From Acidobacteriota bacterium (lineage in GTDB: Bacteria; Acidobacteriota; Terriglobia; Terriglobales; SCQP01): a stretch of 6,437 bases of DNA. The notes beneath the pieces are model-generated. The model had not been told where the DNA came from and ran no database searches. It was given only the letters and a program-made list of their open reading frames with translations. Positions 1 to 5,568 of this stretch are shown here, piece after piece. The DNA is taken from assembly GCA_021823305.1 (NCBI GenBank), contig JAKAOE010000119.1, positions 1-6,437 on the forward strand. Direction: 5' to 3'. The position numbers were made by a program, and so were the translations under genes. Each line of letters begins with the position of its first letter. Position 1 is the first letter of the stretch.

Positions 1-484
1 GGATGAGCTGGGCGGCGAAACGTTGCTCGCGCGCCGGAACATTGGCGAAGTAGAGCAGGTTCTGATTCCAGTTGACAACCACCAGCTTGTCGGTGGCGGA
101 GCCGCCGGAGGTATACTCGCCGGCCGAGCCCTCGATGTAGTCGAAGCTGGCGGTCAGCCGCGAGACGCCGGCGGGCACGGTGAGGTGGAAGGTGAAGACA
201 TCGAGTGTGTCGCGCGTCCAGGAGATGCTGTGGCCGTGGGCGGTGAATTTAAGGCCGACGACGTTGCCGATCGGGCCGTCGGGCTCGTGCTCGCCGGGAA
301 TCCACTTGGGATAGTAGAGCGTGAGCGGGCCGGGCGCGACCGGCAGCACCATGGTGGTGCGGAGCAAGTGCAGAGGCGCCTGCGAGGCGTCAACCGTGAG
401 CGCGACGGGGGCTTGCGCGCCGGCGGCGAGGGCCAACGCCAGCGCGGCCGCGGCCAGCGCGGCGAGAGACGGGTATCGGGGCAT
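1..484 (-). CDS. M61-family peptidase, N-terminal part (runs off the left edge)
   Basis: Only the first 161 codons are present; the reading frame stays open to base 1. Residues 1-24 look like a signal peptide: a short polar start, then an Ala/Leu-rich core ending near AGAQA, so the protein is probably exported. The rest resembles the N-terminal beta domain of M61 (glycyl aminopeptidase-like) proteins. The best stretch is residues 57-78, which contains YYPKWIPGEHEPDGPIGN, followed by a DVFTFHLTVP strand at 95-104. In the family, the HExxH zinc site and a PDZ domain lie further downstream, outside this window, so catalytic competence cannot be judged. The start is supported by AGGAG at 493-497 (minus strand), 8 nt before the ATG. 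The gene follows ruvA by 47 bp on the same strand and is probably co-transcribed with mqnA and ruvA. Family assignment is from sequence memory only. Confidence 0.75.
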   Translation of the reverse strand, partial: MPRYPSLAALAAAALALALAAGAQAPVALTVDASQAPLHLLRTTMVLPVAPGPLTLYYPKWIPGEHEPDGPIGNVVGLKFTAHGHSISWTRDTLDVFTFHLTVPAGVSRLTASFDYIEGSAGEYTSGGSATDKLVVVNWNQNLLYFANVPAREQRFAAQLI

Positions 485-531
485 GAGGACAGCTCCTGCG
501 TTGAAAGGAGTATGTTCTCATGACGAGCCGT

Positions 532-1110
532 CTACATGCTCTTCATGCAGAGCGCAAACAGCCGGTCGAAGTTGGCTTCGGGACTGGCCTGGAGGGCGCG
601 CTGCACGGCCTTTTCCGCCTGCGCGGCGGCGTAGCCGAGGTTGACCAGGGCGCTCACCACGTCGGCGGCGGGACCGGAGGCGGGCGGCGCGGCGGCGGCA
701 CCGGCGAGCTCGGGCACCTTGTCGCGCAGCTCCACCACCAGGCGCTCGGCGGTCTTCTTGCCCACGCCGGGGATGGCGGTGAGGCGCGCGGTGTCGCCGC
801 CGCGCAGCGCCGCGCCCAGCGCCTCCGGCGGCAGGCCGCTGAGGATCGCCAAGCCCAGCTTCGGGCCCACGCCGTTGACCGTGATCAGCTTCTCGAACAG
901 GCGCTTTTCGCCGGCGGTGGCGAAGCCGAACAGATGGATGGAGTCGTCGCGCACCTGGGTGTGGATGTGCAACGCCACCGGCTGGCCGGGCGCGGGCAGG
1001 TGCGCGTAGGTGCCGATCGGCACCTGTACTTCGTAGCCGACGCCGTGGACGTCGAGCACCAGCGTCGGCGGCTGGCGGTGGAGAACGATGCCCTGCAGGT
1101 AGGCGATCAT
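532..1110 (-). CDS. ruvA: Holliday junction branch migration protein RuvA
   Basis: RuvA (192 aa, normal length) binds four-way DNA junctions as a tetramer and loads the RuvB motor for branch migration in recombinational repair. The OB-fold domain is residues 1-63, starting with the typical MIAYLQG and containing VHGVGYEV. R54-D55-D56 fall where the acidic pin of RuvA lies. Two helix-hairpin-helix motifs follow: VNGVGPKLGL (78-87) and IPGVGKKTAERL (113-124). An Ala/Pro-rich linker (about 135-148) leads to the C-terminal RuvB-binding domain (149-192), with VSALVNLGY. The frame is open upstream to 1434, but the start at 1110 is chosen because the family begins with this M-I-x-x-L-x-G. There is no clear Shine-Dalgarno sequence. 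The ATG overlaps the mqnA stop as ATGA, which suggests translational coupling. Neither ruvB nor ruvC is in the window. Confidence 0.95.
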   Translation of the reverse strand: MIAYLQGIVLHRQPPTLVLDVHGVGYEVQVPIGTYAHLPAPGQPVALHIHTQVRDDSIHLFGFATAGEKRLFEKLITVNGVGPKLGLAILSGLPPEALGAALRGGDTARLTAIPGVGKKTAERLVVELRDKVPELAGAAAAPPASGPAADVVSALVNLGYAAAQAEKAVQRALQASPEANFDRLFALCMKSM

Positions 1111-1937
1111 GCGGTGACCGGCTCGACCAGCGGAGGCAGCGCGGGCGACGGCACCAGGCCGTCGTCGGCGGCGAGCTCGAGATAGCGGCGCAGGCCGGCG
1201 GTGTGCGCCGGCGTCAGGTGGTAGGCCACGTTTTCCTCCAGGTAGCGCAGCACTTCCTCCTCGGGTAAGTCGAGCCGCGGGGCCCACTGCCGCGCCAACT
1301 CGCGGCGGCCCTCCCAGCCCTCGCTCAGCGCCTGCCGCAGCCGTTGCGGCAGCCAGTCCTGGTGCGGTTGCAAGACCGCTTCGCGGACGCCCCAAAGCGC
1401 GAAGACGAAGGGCAGTCCGGTCCATTCCCGCCACTCGCGCGCCAGGTCGTAGACGTGCAGGCCCGTGGCGCCGCCGCGGACGCTCAACTGCAGCGCCGGG
1501 TCGCCGATCAGCAGCGCCGCGTCGGCGCGCTCCAGGCCCTTGCGCCAGTCGGCGTCGCCGGGAACGGCGGTGCAGCCGGCGCCGAAGCGGTGCTTGAGCA
1601 GGATCTGCGCCAGCGCCGCCGAGGTGCGCGAGGCGCGGTCGAGCGCCACGGTGCGCGCCTGGGCGGGCGGGCGGCGGCAGATGAGCAGGATGCTGCGCAC
1701 CTCGCCCTGCACGCCCTCGCCGTCGCGCGAGGCCACGCCAATGCCGCCCAGCCCGATCAGCCCCGGCGTCCGCGCCAGCTCGATCGCCGGGATCACGCCC
1801 AGGTCGGCCTCGGCTTCGCGCAGCGCGTCGGCGCAGGCCGACGGCAGGGTGTGGCTCAATGCGAAGCGTTGATCACCGTCGAGCCCGGCCATGAGCGGGG
1901 CGGCGTTGAGGAACTCAATCGCGGCGATCCGGAGCAT
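1107..1937 (-). CDS. mqnA: Chorismate dehydratase MqnA (futalosine menaquinone pathway)
   Basis: MqnA dehydrates chorismate to 3-[(1-carboxyvinyl)oxy]benzoate, the first step of the futalosine route to menaquinone, in the cytoplasm. The 276-aa length is normal. The fold is that of a periplasmic-binding-protein-like enzyme. Visible family motifs are FLNAAPL at 9-15, LPSACADAL near 31-39, ADLGVIPAIE at 44-53, SRTS at 103-106, LLIGDPAL at 142-149 and the stretch 165-182 ending TGLPFVFALW. The start at 1937 fits the family N-terminus (MLRIAAIEFLNA). There is no Shine-Dalgarno sequence. A TATACT box ends 7 nt before the ATG, so the mRNA may be leaderless. It is the first gene of an apparent mqnA-ruvA-M61 operon and overlaps ruvA by 4 bp. 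The other futalosine genes (mqnB, mqnC, mqnD, mqnE) are not in this window. MqnD is a distant relative, but the motifs favour MqnA. Confidence 0.9.
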   Translation of the reverse strand: MLRIAAIEFLNAAPLMAGLDGDQRFALSHTLPSACADALREAEADLGVIPAIELARTPGLIGLGGIGVASRDGEGVQGEVRSILLICRRPPAQARTVALDRASRTSAALAQILLKHRFGAGCTAVPGDADWRKGLERADAALLIGDPALQLSVRGGATGLHVYDLAREWREWTGLPFVFALWGVREAVLQPHQDWLPQRLRQALSEGWEGRRELARQWAPRLDLPEEEVLRYLEENVAYHLTPAHTAGLRRYLELAADDGLVPSPALPPLVEPVTA

Positions 1938-1944
1938 GGGGTTC

Positions 1945-1950
1945 AGTATA
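1945..1950 (-). promoter_or_regulatory. Candidate -10 box (TATACT) of the mqnA-ruvA operon
   Basis: TATACT on the minus strand differs from the sigma-70 consensus at one position and is followed by GAACCCC and then the mqnA ATG. With 7 nt between box and start codon, transcription would begin at or next to the A of the ATG. No recognisable -35 is found 16-18 bp upstream; that stretch is GC-rich and holds a small hairpin (GCCGG/CCGGC, 1954-1970). Inferred from sequence only. Confidence 0.45.
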
Positions 1951-1990
1951 GCTGCCGGCGGTTTTCCGGCCGGCTTCCCCCGTCCTTTGG

Positions 1991-2022
1991 GTAACGCCTT
2001 TGGGCCCAGGGCCGTCCGTTAC
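1991..2022. promoter_or_regulatory. Inverted repeat in the divergent mqnA / barrel-protein promoter region
   Basis: GTAACG (1991-1996) and CGTTAC (2017-2022) are perfect 6-bp inverted arms 20 bp apart. A perfect palindrome TGGGCCCA (2001-2008) lies between them, slightly off centre. The right arm overlaps the TACAAT box of the plus-strand gene, the position of a repressor operator. No regulator is encoded nearby to link it to, and short inverted arms occur by chance in GC-rich DNA. Confidence 0.25.
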
Positions 2023-2025
2023 AAT
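2020..2025 (+). promoter_or_regulatory. Candidate -10 box (TACAAT) of the barrel-protein gene
   Basis: TACAAT matches five of six consensus -10 bases. Transcription would begin near 2032, right at the AGGAG of the Shine-Dalgarno sequence (2031-2035). The only -35-like sequence, TTGGGC at 2000-2005, is 14 bp away, shorter than the usual 16-18. The box is therefore plausible but the promoter as a whole is not certain. Confidence 0.4.
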
Positions 2026-2046
2026 CGGACAGGAGACTTTCGCCGC

Positions 2047-2700
2047 ATGCGCCATCGCCCGTTTCGTTTCCTCTTGCTGCCGCTGCTTTGCGCGCTCGCC
2101 CTGGCGGCCGGCGCGGCTGCCCAGACCAACCCTCCCATCGCCCCGAACATTCCCCCGGCCAACCCGCCGGTGCCGTCGCCCTACGGCGGCAACTGGGAAG
2201 TTTTTATCGCGGGCGGCATGCAGTTCGCCAAGGCGACCACCGCCAACAGCCAACCTCTGAGCACTACCAACGTGGTGAGCGGGCAGTTCGGCATCCGCTA
2301 TCACATCAACGACTACAACGCGATCGAGCTGCGCTACACCTTTGCCCAGCCCCGGCAGACCTACGGCTCCAACCTGTTCGTGCAGGCGCGTGCCAACGAA
2401 TACACCGCCGCCTACGTCTGGACCTACCCTGCTTCCGGCTTCATCCGGCCATTCGTATTGGGCGGGCTGGGATTTACCGATTACACCCCGATGGCCAGCC
2501 AGAGCGTGCCGGGGTCGGTTCCGGAGCGGAAATGGTTGCTGGAATACGGCGGCGGCCTCGACTTGGCGGTGGCCAAGCAGTGGAGCATCCGGCTGGAGTA
2601 TCGCGGACTGTTCTATCGCATCCCCGATTTCGGCTTGATCGGCATCGCGCAGCTCAACCACATGGCCGAGCCGGATATCGCACTCGTATATCATTTCTAG
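2047..2700 (+). CDS. Small outer-membrane beta-barrel protein (OmpA/OprW-like fold)
   Basis: This 217-residue protein is predicted to sit in the outer membrane. Residues 1-25 form a clear signal peptide: RHRPFR, then a Leu/Ala core ending AGAAAQ. A Pro/Asn-rich stretch (27-45) follows, then alternating amphipathic strands rich in Tyr, Phe and Trp. Typical pieces are WEVFIAGGMQFAKA, VVSGQFGIRYHI, YNAIELRYTFAQP, FIRPFVLGGLGFTDY, WSIRLEYRGLFYRIP and the terminal strand PDIALVYHF. The last residue is Phe, the classical signal for barrel insertion by BamA. The start at 2047 is chosen over an upstream in-frame ATG at 1891 because it gives the signal peptide directly and AGGAG lies 11 nt upstream; the upstream option would run antisense through mqnA. 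It is divergent from mqnA and convergent with the FecR-domain gene. Its substrate or role cannot be told from sequence. Confidence 0.8.
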   Translation: MRHRPFRFLLLPLLCALALAAGAAAQTNPPIAPNIPPANPPVPSPYGGNWEVFIAGGMQFAKATTANSQPLSTTNVVSGQFGIRYHINDYNAIELRYTFAQPRQTYGSNLFVQARANEYTAAYVWTYPASGFIRPFVLGGLGFTDYTPMASQSVPGSVPERKWLLEYGGGLDLAVAKQWSIRLEYRGLFYRIPDFGLIGIAQLNHMAEPDIALVYHF

Positions 2701-2713
2701 GCGCAGGCGCCCG

Positions 2714-2730
2714 GCGCGGCTGCTGAGCGC
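2714..2730 (+). repeat. 17-bp motif shared with the GC-rich gap at 5615-5631
   Basis: The 67-bp gap between the convergent barrel and FecR genes carries GCGCGGCTGCTGAGCGC, which differs from the copy at 5615-5631 at one base (G for T). Its ends, GCGC and GCGC, can pair, and flanking CCC and GGG extend the stem across a bulge. A small GGCG-GT-CGCC hairpin lies at 2741-2750. Neither has a T-tract on either strand, so I do not call a rho-independent terminator for either gene here. Confidence 0.4.
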
Positions 2731-2767
2731 GGGGATCGCTGGCGGTCGCCGCGGGGGTGCGTTCGCC

Positions 2768-4369
2768 TTAGTGAACTACGCGGCCGCCGCCGACGGCGCC
2801 GCGGGGGGCGCCGCCGGCGGGGGCCATCGGGCCGGCGCCGCGGAAGCCGCTGCCCGGGGATGCGCCGGCGGAGAAGCCACCGGAGGAGGCCATCGGATCG
2901 GGGCTCATCATCGCCGGGGAAGGCACCGAGCTACGCGCGGCGAAGCGCGCGCCGGCGTCCATGGCAGCGCGATAGCCGACCCGGAAGTTGGAGTGGGATA
3001 GCGCCACGCCGCTGGGTCGCAGGCCTTCGCGAAACGCCAGCGACGCGCCCGCGCCGGGCACGCCGAAGCGGTTTTCCATGGGGGGCGCCGAGCGCGGGGC
3101 GGGCGGCGGCCGCAAGATGGCGGCATTGCCGCCGCCGGGGCGCAGGCCCAGAGGATTGCGCGTCATCGGCAGCCTGGTGGCGGGCCCTTGCGCGGTGCGG
3201 GCCAGACTGGCCGCGCCGCCCGCCGGCATCGCCGCCGGGTAGTAGCCGCCGCCCATGCCCCAGAGCTCGCCCATCAGGAAGGCGTTGGGGCCGTAGTAAG
3301 CGTCCATGCACAGCGCGTCGCACAACAGCGGCGCACCGAACATGCCGGCGGCGCCGAAGCCGAGCGCGCCGCCGTAAAAGCCCACCGGGCTGCCATAGTA
3401 GCCCAGCGGCCCGCCGTAAAACATCACGTTGAAGGGCGAGGCGGTGGCGGAGGTGGAGACGCTGGAGCCGGCGAGCACGCTGTTGGTCTGCGAAACGTCG
3501 GAGACCGAGGCCGCCGCCTGAGCGCTGATGGTGGGCGGCGCGGCGGGGAAGTACCAGCCGTTGGCGCTGCTCCAGCACCAGCCGGAGTAATCGCCGCTGG
3601 TCATGGTCCAGGGGCAGGCGGTGGCGCCGACGTAATCGAGCCCCACGCCGCTGTAGCCCGGCATGGCCGCGTTCAGATTGGCGTTCCAGTTCACCACCGA
3701 GGTCAGGCCGCCGGGCTGCACGCCCTCGTGGAAGGCGACGGCGTAGTACTGATCGCGCGTTTCGCTCCATTTCGTCCAGGGCCCGGCCGGCGCGGAGACA
3801 TCCACGCGGCTGGCGCCGCCGCCGGAGGTGAACAATGCGGCCTGGTTTTTCTTTAGCGTCAGCGAGCGGCCGGCGGCCACCAGTTTAGCCTTGCCGGCGA
3901 GCACTTCCAGCGGGTGCGCGCCGGGGGCGGCGTTCACGCGCAGGCTGGCGTCGCCGTCGGCTTTAGCCCAGCGGTGACCGGCCAGGGCGATGCGGAACCC
4001 CTTGCTGTCGCCTTGGCGCAGCGTGGCGAAGGCGGTGCCGGCGGTGACGCGCGCGGTGGTCTCGAACACGCCGGCGTCGCTCAGCGCCAGCCGTGACAGC
4101 GTCACCTGCGAGCCGGGGATGAGGCGCAGCGTCGAGCCGTTTTCAAACTGAATCTCCGCCCGCCCGGAGCCAAGCGTGCGCACCTGCTCGCCCTGCACCA
4201 GCGGCGCGTTGAGCAGCGCGGGGCGCCATCCGCGCCCGTCGGGAAGCTTGACCTGCACCGCTCCCACCACCAGGCTGAGGCGCACGATACGCACGTGGCT
4301 ATCGGCCAGCAGGCTGGCGGCCAAGGAAAAGATGATCAGCAGGGGAGCGCAGACCTTTACGGCGCGCAT
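2768..4369 (-). CDS. Secreted FecR-domain protein with Gly/Tyr/Ala/Pro-rich tail
   Basis: The protein has 533 residues. Residues 1-22 are a signal peptide (MRAVKVCAPLLIIFSLAASL then LA). About 30-185 resembles a FecR domain, a beta-rich extracytoplasmic module: LSLVVGAVQV, GWRPALLNAPLVQGEQVRTL, AEIQFENGSTLRLIPGSQV, then repeats of short strands to about 180. The rest is not recognisable. Residues 205-275 are Trp/Tyr-rich with Cys 252 and 265. Residues 316-380 are rich in Gly, Tyr, Phe and Met, with GGPLGYYGSPVGFYGGALGF and a second Cys pair (350, 354). From 380 on it is low-complexity Gly/Ala/Pro/Arg. There is no FecA or FecI partner nearby and no N-terminal cytoplasmic region, so classical iron-sensing anti-sigma action is unlikely; a cell-surface or matrix role is conjecture. 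The start at 4369 beats an ATG at 4390: GGGAGG lies 4 nt upstream (4374-4379), and the 4390 codon overlaps the -10 box. Confidence 0.8.
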   Translation of the reverse strand: MRAVKVCAPLLIIFSLAASLLADSHVRIVRLSLVVGAVQVKLPDGRGWRPALLNAPLVQGEQVRTLGSGRAEIQFENGSTLRLIPGSQVTLSRLALSDAGVFETTARVTAGTAFATLRQGDSKGFRIALAGHRWAKADGDASLRVNAAPGAHPLEVLAGKAKLVAAGRSLTLKKNQAALFTSGGGASRVDVSAPAGPWTKWSETRDQYYAVAFHEGVQPGGLTSVVNWNANLNAAMPGYSGVGLDYVGATACPWTMTSGDYSGWCWSSANGWYFPAAPPTISAQAAASVSDVSQTNSVLAGSSVSTSATASPFNVMFYGGPLGYYGSPVGFYGGALGFGAAGMFGAPLLCDALCMDAYYGPNAFLMGELWGMGGGYYPAAMPAGGAASLARTAQGPATRLPMTRNPLGLRPGGGNAAILRPPPAPRSAPPMENRFGVPGAGASLAFREGLRPSGVALSHSNFRVGYRAAMDAGARFAARSSVPSPAMMSPDPMASSGGFSAGASPGSGFRGAGPMAPAGGAPRGAVGGGRVVH

Positions 4370-4388
4370 ACGGCCTCCCTTTTCCACC

Positions 4389-4416
4389 ATTCTGCACCCG
4401 ATCCGGGCGATGTCAA
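4389..4416 (-). promoter_or_regulatory. Sigma-70-type promoter of the FecR-domain gene
   Basis: On the minus strand a perfect TTGACA (4411-4416) is separated by 16 bp from CAGAAT (4389-4394), which matches four of six -10 bases. Transcription would begin near 4382, leaving a leader of about 13 nt that still includes the GGGAGG ribosome site. This agrees with the start at 4369. Confidence 0.6.
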
Positions 4417-4427
4417 GCGGTCAAGCG
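4412..4427. repeat. Tandem 8-bp direct repeat over the -35 of the FecR-domain gene
   Basis: GTCAAGCG occurs twice with no gap (4412-4419 and 4420-4427). On the minus strand it creates TTGACA and, 8 bp upstream, TTGACC. The repeat could be a regulator site, a duplicated -35, or a recent slippage duplication; the sequence alone does not decide. Confidence 0.5.
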
Positions 4428-4429
4428 CA

Positions 4430-4456
4430 GGGTGGTTCCACCCGAAAGGGTAGAAT
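4430..4456 (+). promoter_or_regulatory. Inverted repeat and -10 box (TAGAAT) in front of the TlpA-like gene
   Basis: GGGTGG and CCACCC form 6-bp inverted arms around TT (4430-4443). CCC-GAAA-GGG (4441-4450) makes a second, overlapping hairpin. TAGAAT (4451-4456) matches five of six -10 bases and ends only 5 nt before the ATG at 4462, so the transcript would be leaderless or nearly so. No good -35 lies 16-18 bp upstream. The alternative is that AAAGGG (4446-4450 and neighbour) acts as a weak Shine-Dalgarno sequence about 11 nt from the ATG, with the promoter further upstream. Confidence 0.4.
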
Positions 4457-4461
4457 GAGCT

Positions 4462-5277
4462 ATGCCGCGTTGGATCAAGCTCTTGGCGCTCGGGTTGGCC
4501 GCCTCGGTCCTGCCGGCGGTCGCCGCCGCGCAGCAGCCGGCAAGGCTGCCCGAGTTTTACCTGATCAAGAACCCCGCACCGGCGCCGCCGCTCAGCGTCA
4601 CTACACTGGATGGCCGCCGCATCAGCCTCGCCGCATTGCGTGGCAAAGTGGTGCTGCTCAATTTTTGGGCCACCTGGTGCGGTCCCTGCCGCATGGAAAT
4701 TCCGGAATTTGAAAAGCTCCAACGCCTATATGCCGGCAAGGTCCAAATCGTCGGCCTTTCGGTGGACGAGCTCCCGCCCGCCGCCGTGCACGCCGCCGCC
4801 GTGCGGCTGGGCATCAACTATCCGGTGGCGATGGCCACGACCGCGCTGCAGTCGCGGTTCGGCCCCATCAACACCATTCCGGTGACGTGGGTGATCAACC
4901 GCAACGGCATGGTGGTGCAGATCAACCACGGGGCCAACCCCTACGAGGTCTTCGACACCGAAATTCGCGCGACGCTCGGGCTGCCCACGGTGGTCAAGGT
5001 GGCCCGCATCGATCGTTCAGCGCTGCGGGCGGCGCAGCTTTCGCCTTGGGGCAAGGTCGGCACGCTCTCCATCCCGGGCATCGGCGCCGAGCTGCGCGCG
5101 TTGACGCCGGCGCAACGCCAGGAGGCCCTGGCCGCGCTCAACAGCGTGGCCTGCACCTGTGGCTGCCAGTGGTCGCTCGCCACCTGCCGGACGCAGGACC
5201 CCAAGTGCGGCTTCAGCCTGCCCGAGGCGCGCCAACTCATCGCCGCCATCAAGGCGGGCAAGCGCGTCAATCCGTAG
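4462..5277 (+). CDS. TlpA/ResA-like thiol-disulfide protein with C-terminal five-Cys module
   Basis: This is a 271-residue exported thioredoxin-fold protein. Residues 1-24 are a signal peptide (PRWIKLL, hydrophobic core, AVAAAQ). The TlpA-like domain spans about 39-175: PAPPLSVTTLDG, RGKVVLLNFWATWCGPCRMEIP with the redox pair C73/C76, VQIVGLSVDE, and the cis-proline loop at NTIPVTWVINRNG (P140). Family members reduce periplasmic disulfides, for instance in cytochrome c maturation or copper-site assembly; the target here is unknown. After a linker (about 176-228) comes an unusual module, C231-x-C-x-C-x6-C-x6-C249, within VACTCGCQWSLATC and DPKCGFS, followed by a helix (EARQLIAAIKAGK). It could bind a metal or act as a redox relay. 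The start is set by the signal peptide. No ccm or cox genes are adjacent. It diverges from the FecR-domain gene and converges on the small basic gene. Confidence 0.88.
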   Translation: MPRWIKLLALGLAASVLPAVAAAQQPARLPEFYLIKNPAPAPPLSVTTLDGRRISLAALRGKVVLLNFWATWCGPCRMEIPEFEKLQRLYAGKVQIVGLSVDELPPAAVHAAAVRLGINYPVAMATTALQSRFGPINTIPVTWVINRNGMVVQINHGANPYEVFDTEIRATLGLPTVVKVARIDRSALRAAQLSPWGKVGTLSIPGIGAELRALTPAQRQEALAALNSVACTCGCQWSLATCRTQDPKCGFSLPEARQLIAAIKAGKRVNP

Positions 5278-5282
5278 AGGAG

Positions 5283-5528
5283 CTAATTATTTGCTGGGTG
5301 TGGCGGCGGCAGCAGCTCTTCCACCGTCTTGTTCAGCGTCTCCGGAGTCAGCTCCTCCAACCCTTCGTACGGATTGAAGTTGTAGTCGATCTCGTTGTTG
5401 GAGCTCGGGAGGCCGGCGGCTTTTTCCTGCTTGCGGACAGAACGGCGCTCGAATTTTTCCCGCTGGCGCTCCTGGCGCGCCTTCTCTTTTTGCCGTTTCT
5501 GAAATGTCGGACCTGAACGACCCGCCAT
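5283..5528 (-). CDS. Small highly charged conserved-type protein, function unknown
   Basis: The product is 81 residues. Residues 1-40 are strongly basic and predicted helical (KRQKEKARQERQREKFERR then KQEK), and could bind nucleic acid or form a coiled coil. Residues 45-75 are acidic and carry EIDYNFNPYEGLEELTPETL; the tail is PPPHPANN. There is no signal peptide or membrane segment, so it is cytoplasmic. From memory, similar proteins beginning MAGRSGPTFQKRQKE occur in Acidobacteriota, but I cannot verify this here. The gene is real by its very strong ribosome site and by amino-acid content unlike a shadow frame. Its stop codon is 5 bp from that of the TlpA-like gene, so the two convergent transcripts must overlap or end inside each other. 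A possible -10 (TACACT on the minus strand, 5581-5586) would give a leader of about 45 nt. Confidence 0.8.
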   Translation of the reverse strand: MAGRSGPTFQKRQKEKARQERQREKFERRSVRKQEKAAGLPSSNNEIDYNFNPYEGLEELTPETLNKTVEELLPPPHPANN

Positions 5529-5534
5529 GGGGGG

Positions 5535-5540
5535 ACCTCC
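5535..5540 (-). promoter_or_regulatory. Ribosome binding site GGAGGT of the small basic gene
   Basis: GGAGGT on the minus strand lies exactly 6 nt (all C) before the ATG at 5528. It is the strongest Shine-Dalgarno sequence in the window, and it fixes the start and supports active translation. Confidence 0.8.
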
Positions 5541-5568
5541 CGTGCTATGGAGATGAACGCCGAGCGGC

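Noticed and set aside
1111..1434. N-terminal extension of ruvA
   Set aside because: The frame is open upstream to 1434, but that part lies inside mqnA in another frame, is Arg/Ala/Gly-rich, and RuvA families start at the residue encoded at 1110.
1891..2046. N-terminal extension of the barrel-protein gene
   Set aside because: An upstream ATG is in frame, but it would run antisense through the start of mqnA and bury the signal peptide. The ATG at 2047 has its own AGGAG.
1915..2694. A 259-codon open frame on the minus strand opposite the barrel-protein gene
   Set aside because: It has no domain features and covers exactly the antisense of a well-supported secreted barrel protein and its promoter.
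2701..2767. Bidirectional terminator between the convergent barrel and FecR-domain genes
   Set aside because: There are small GC stems but no T-tract on either strand.
2931..3856. Long open frames on both strands within the FecR-domain gene
   Set aside because: Translations are Arg/Gly/Ala/His-rich shadows; only the frame with a signal peptide, promoter and ribosome site is credible.
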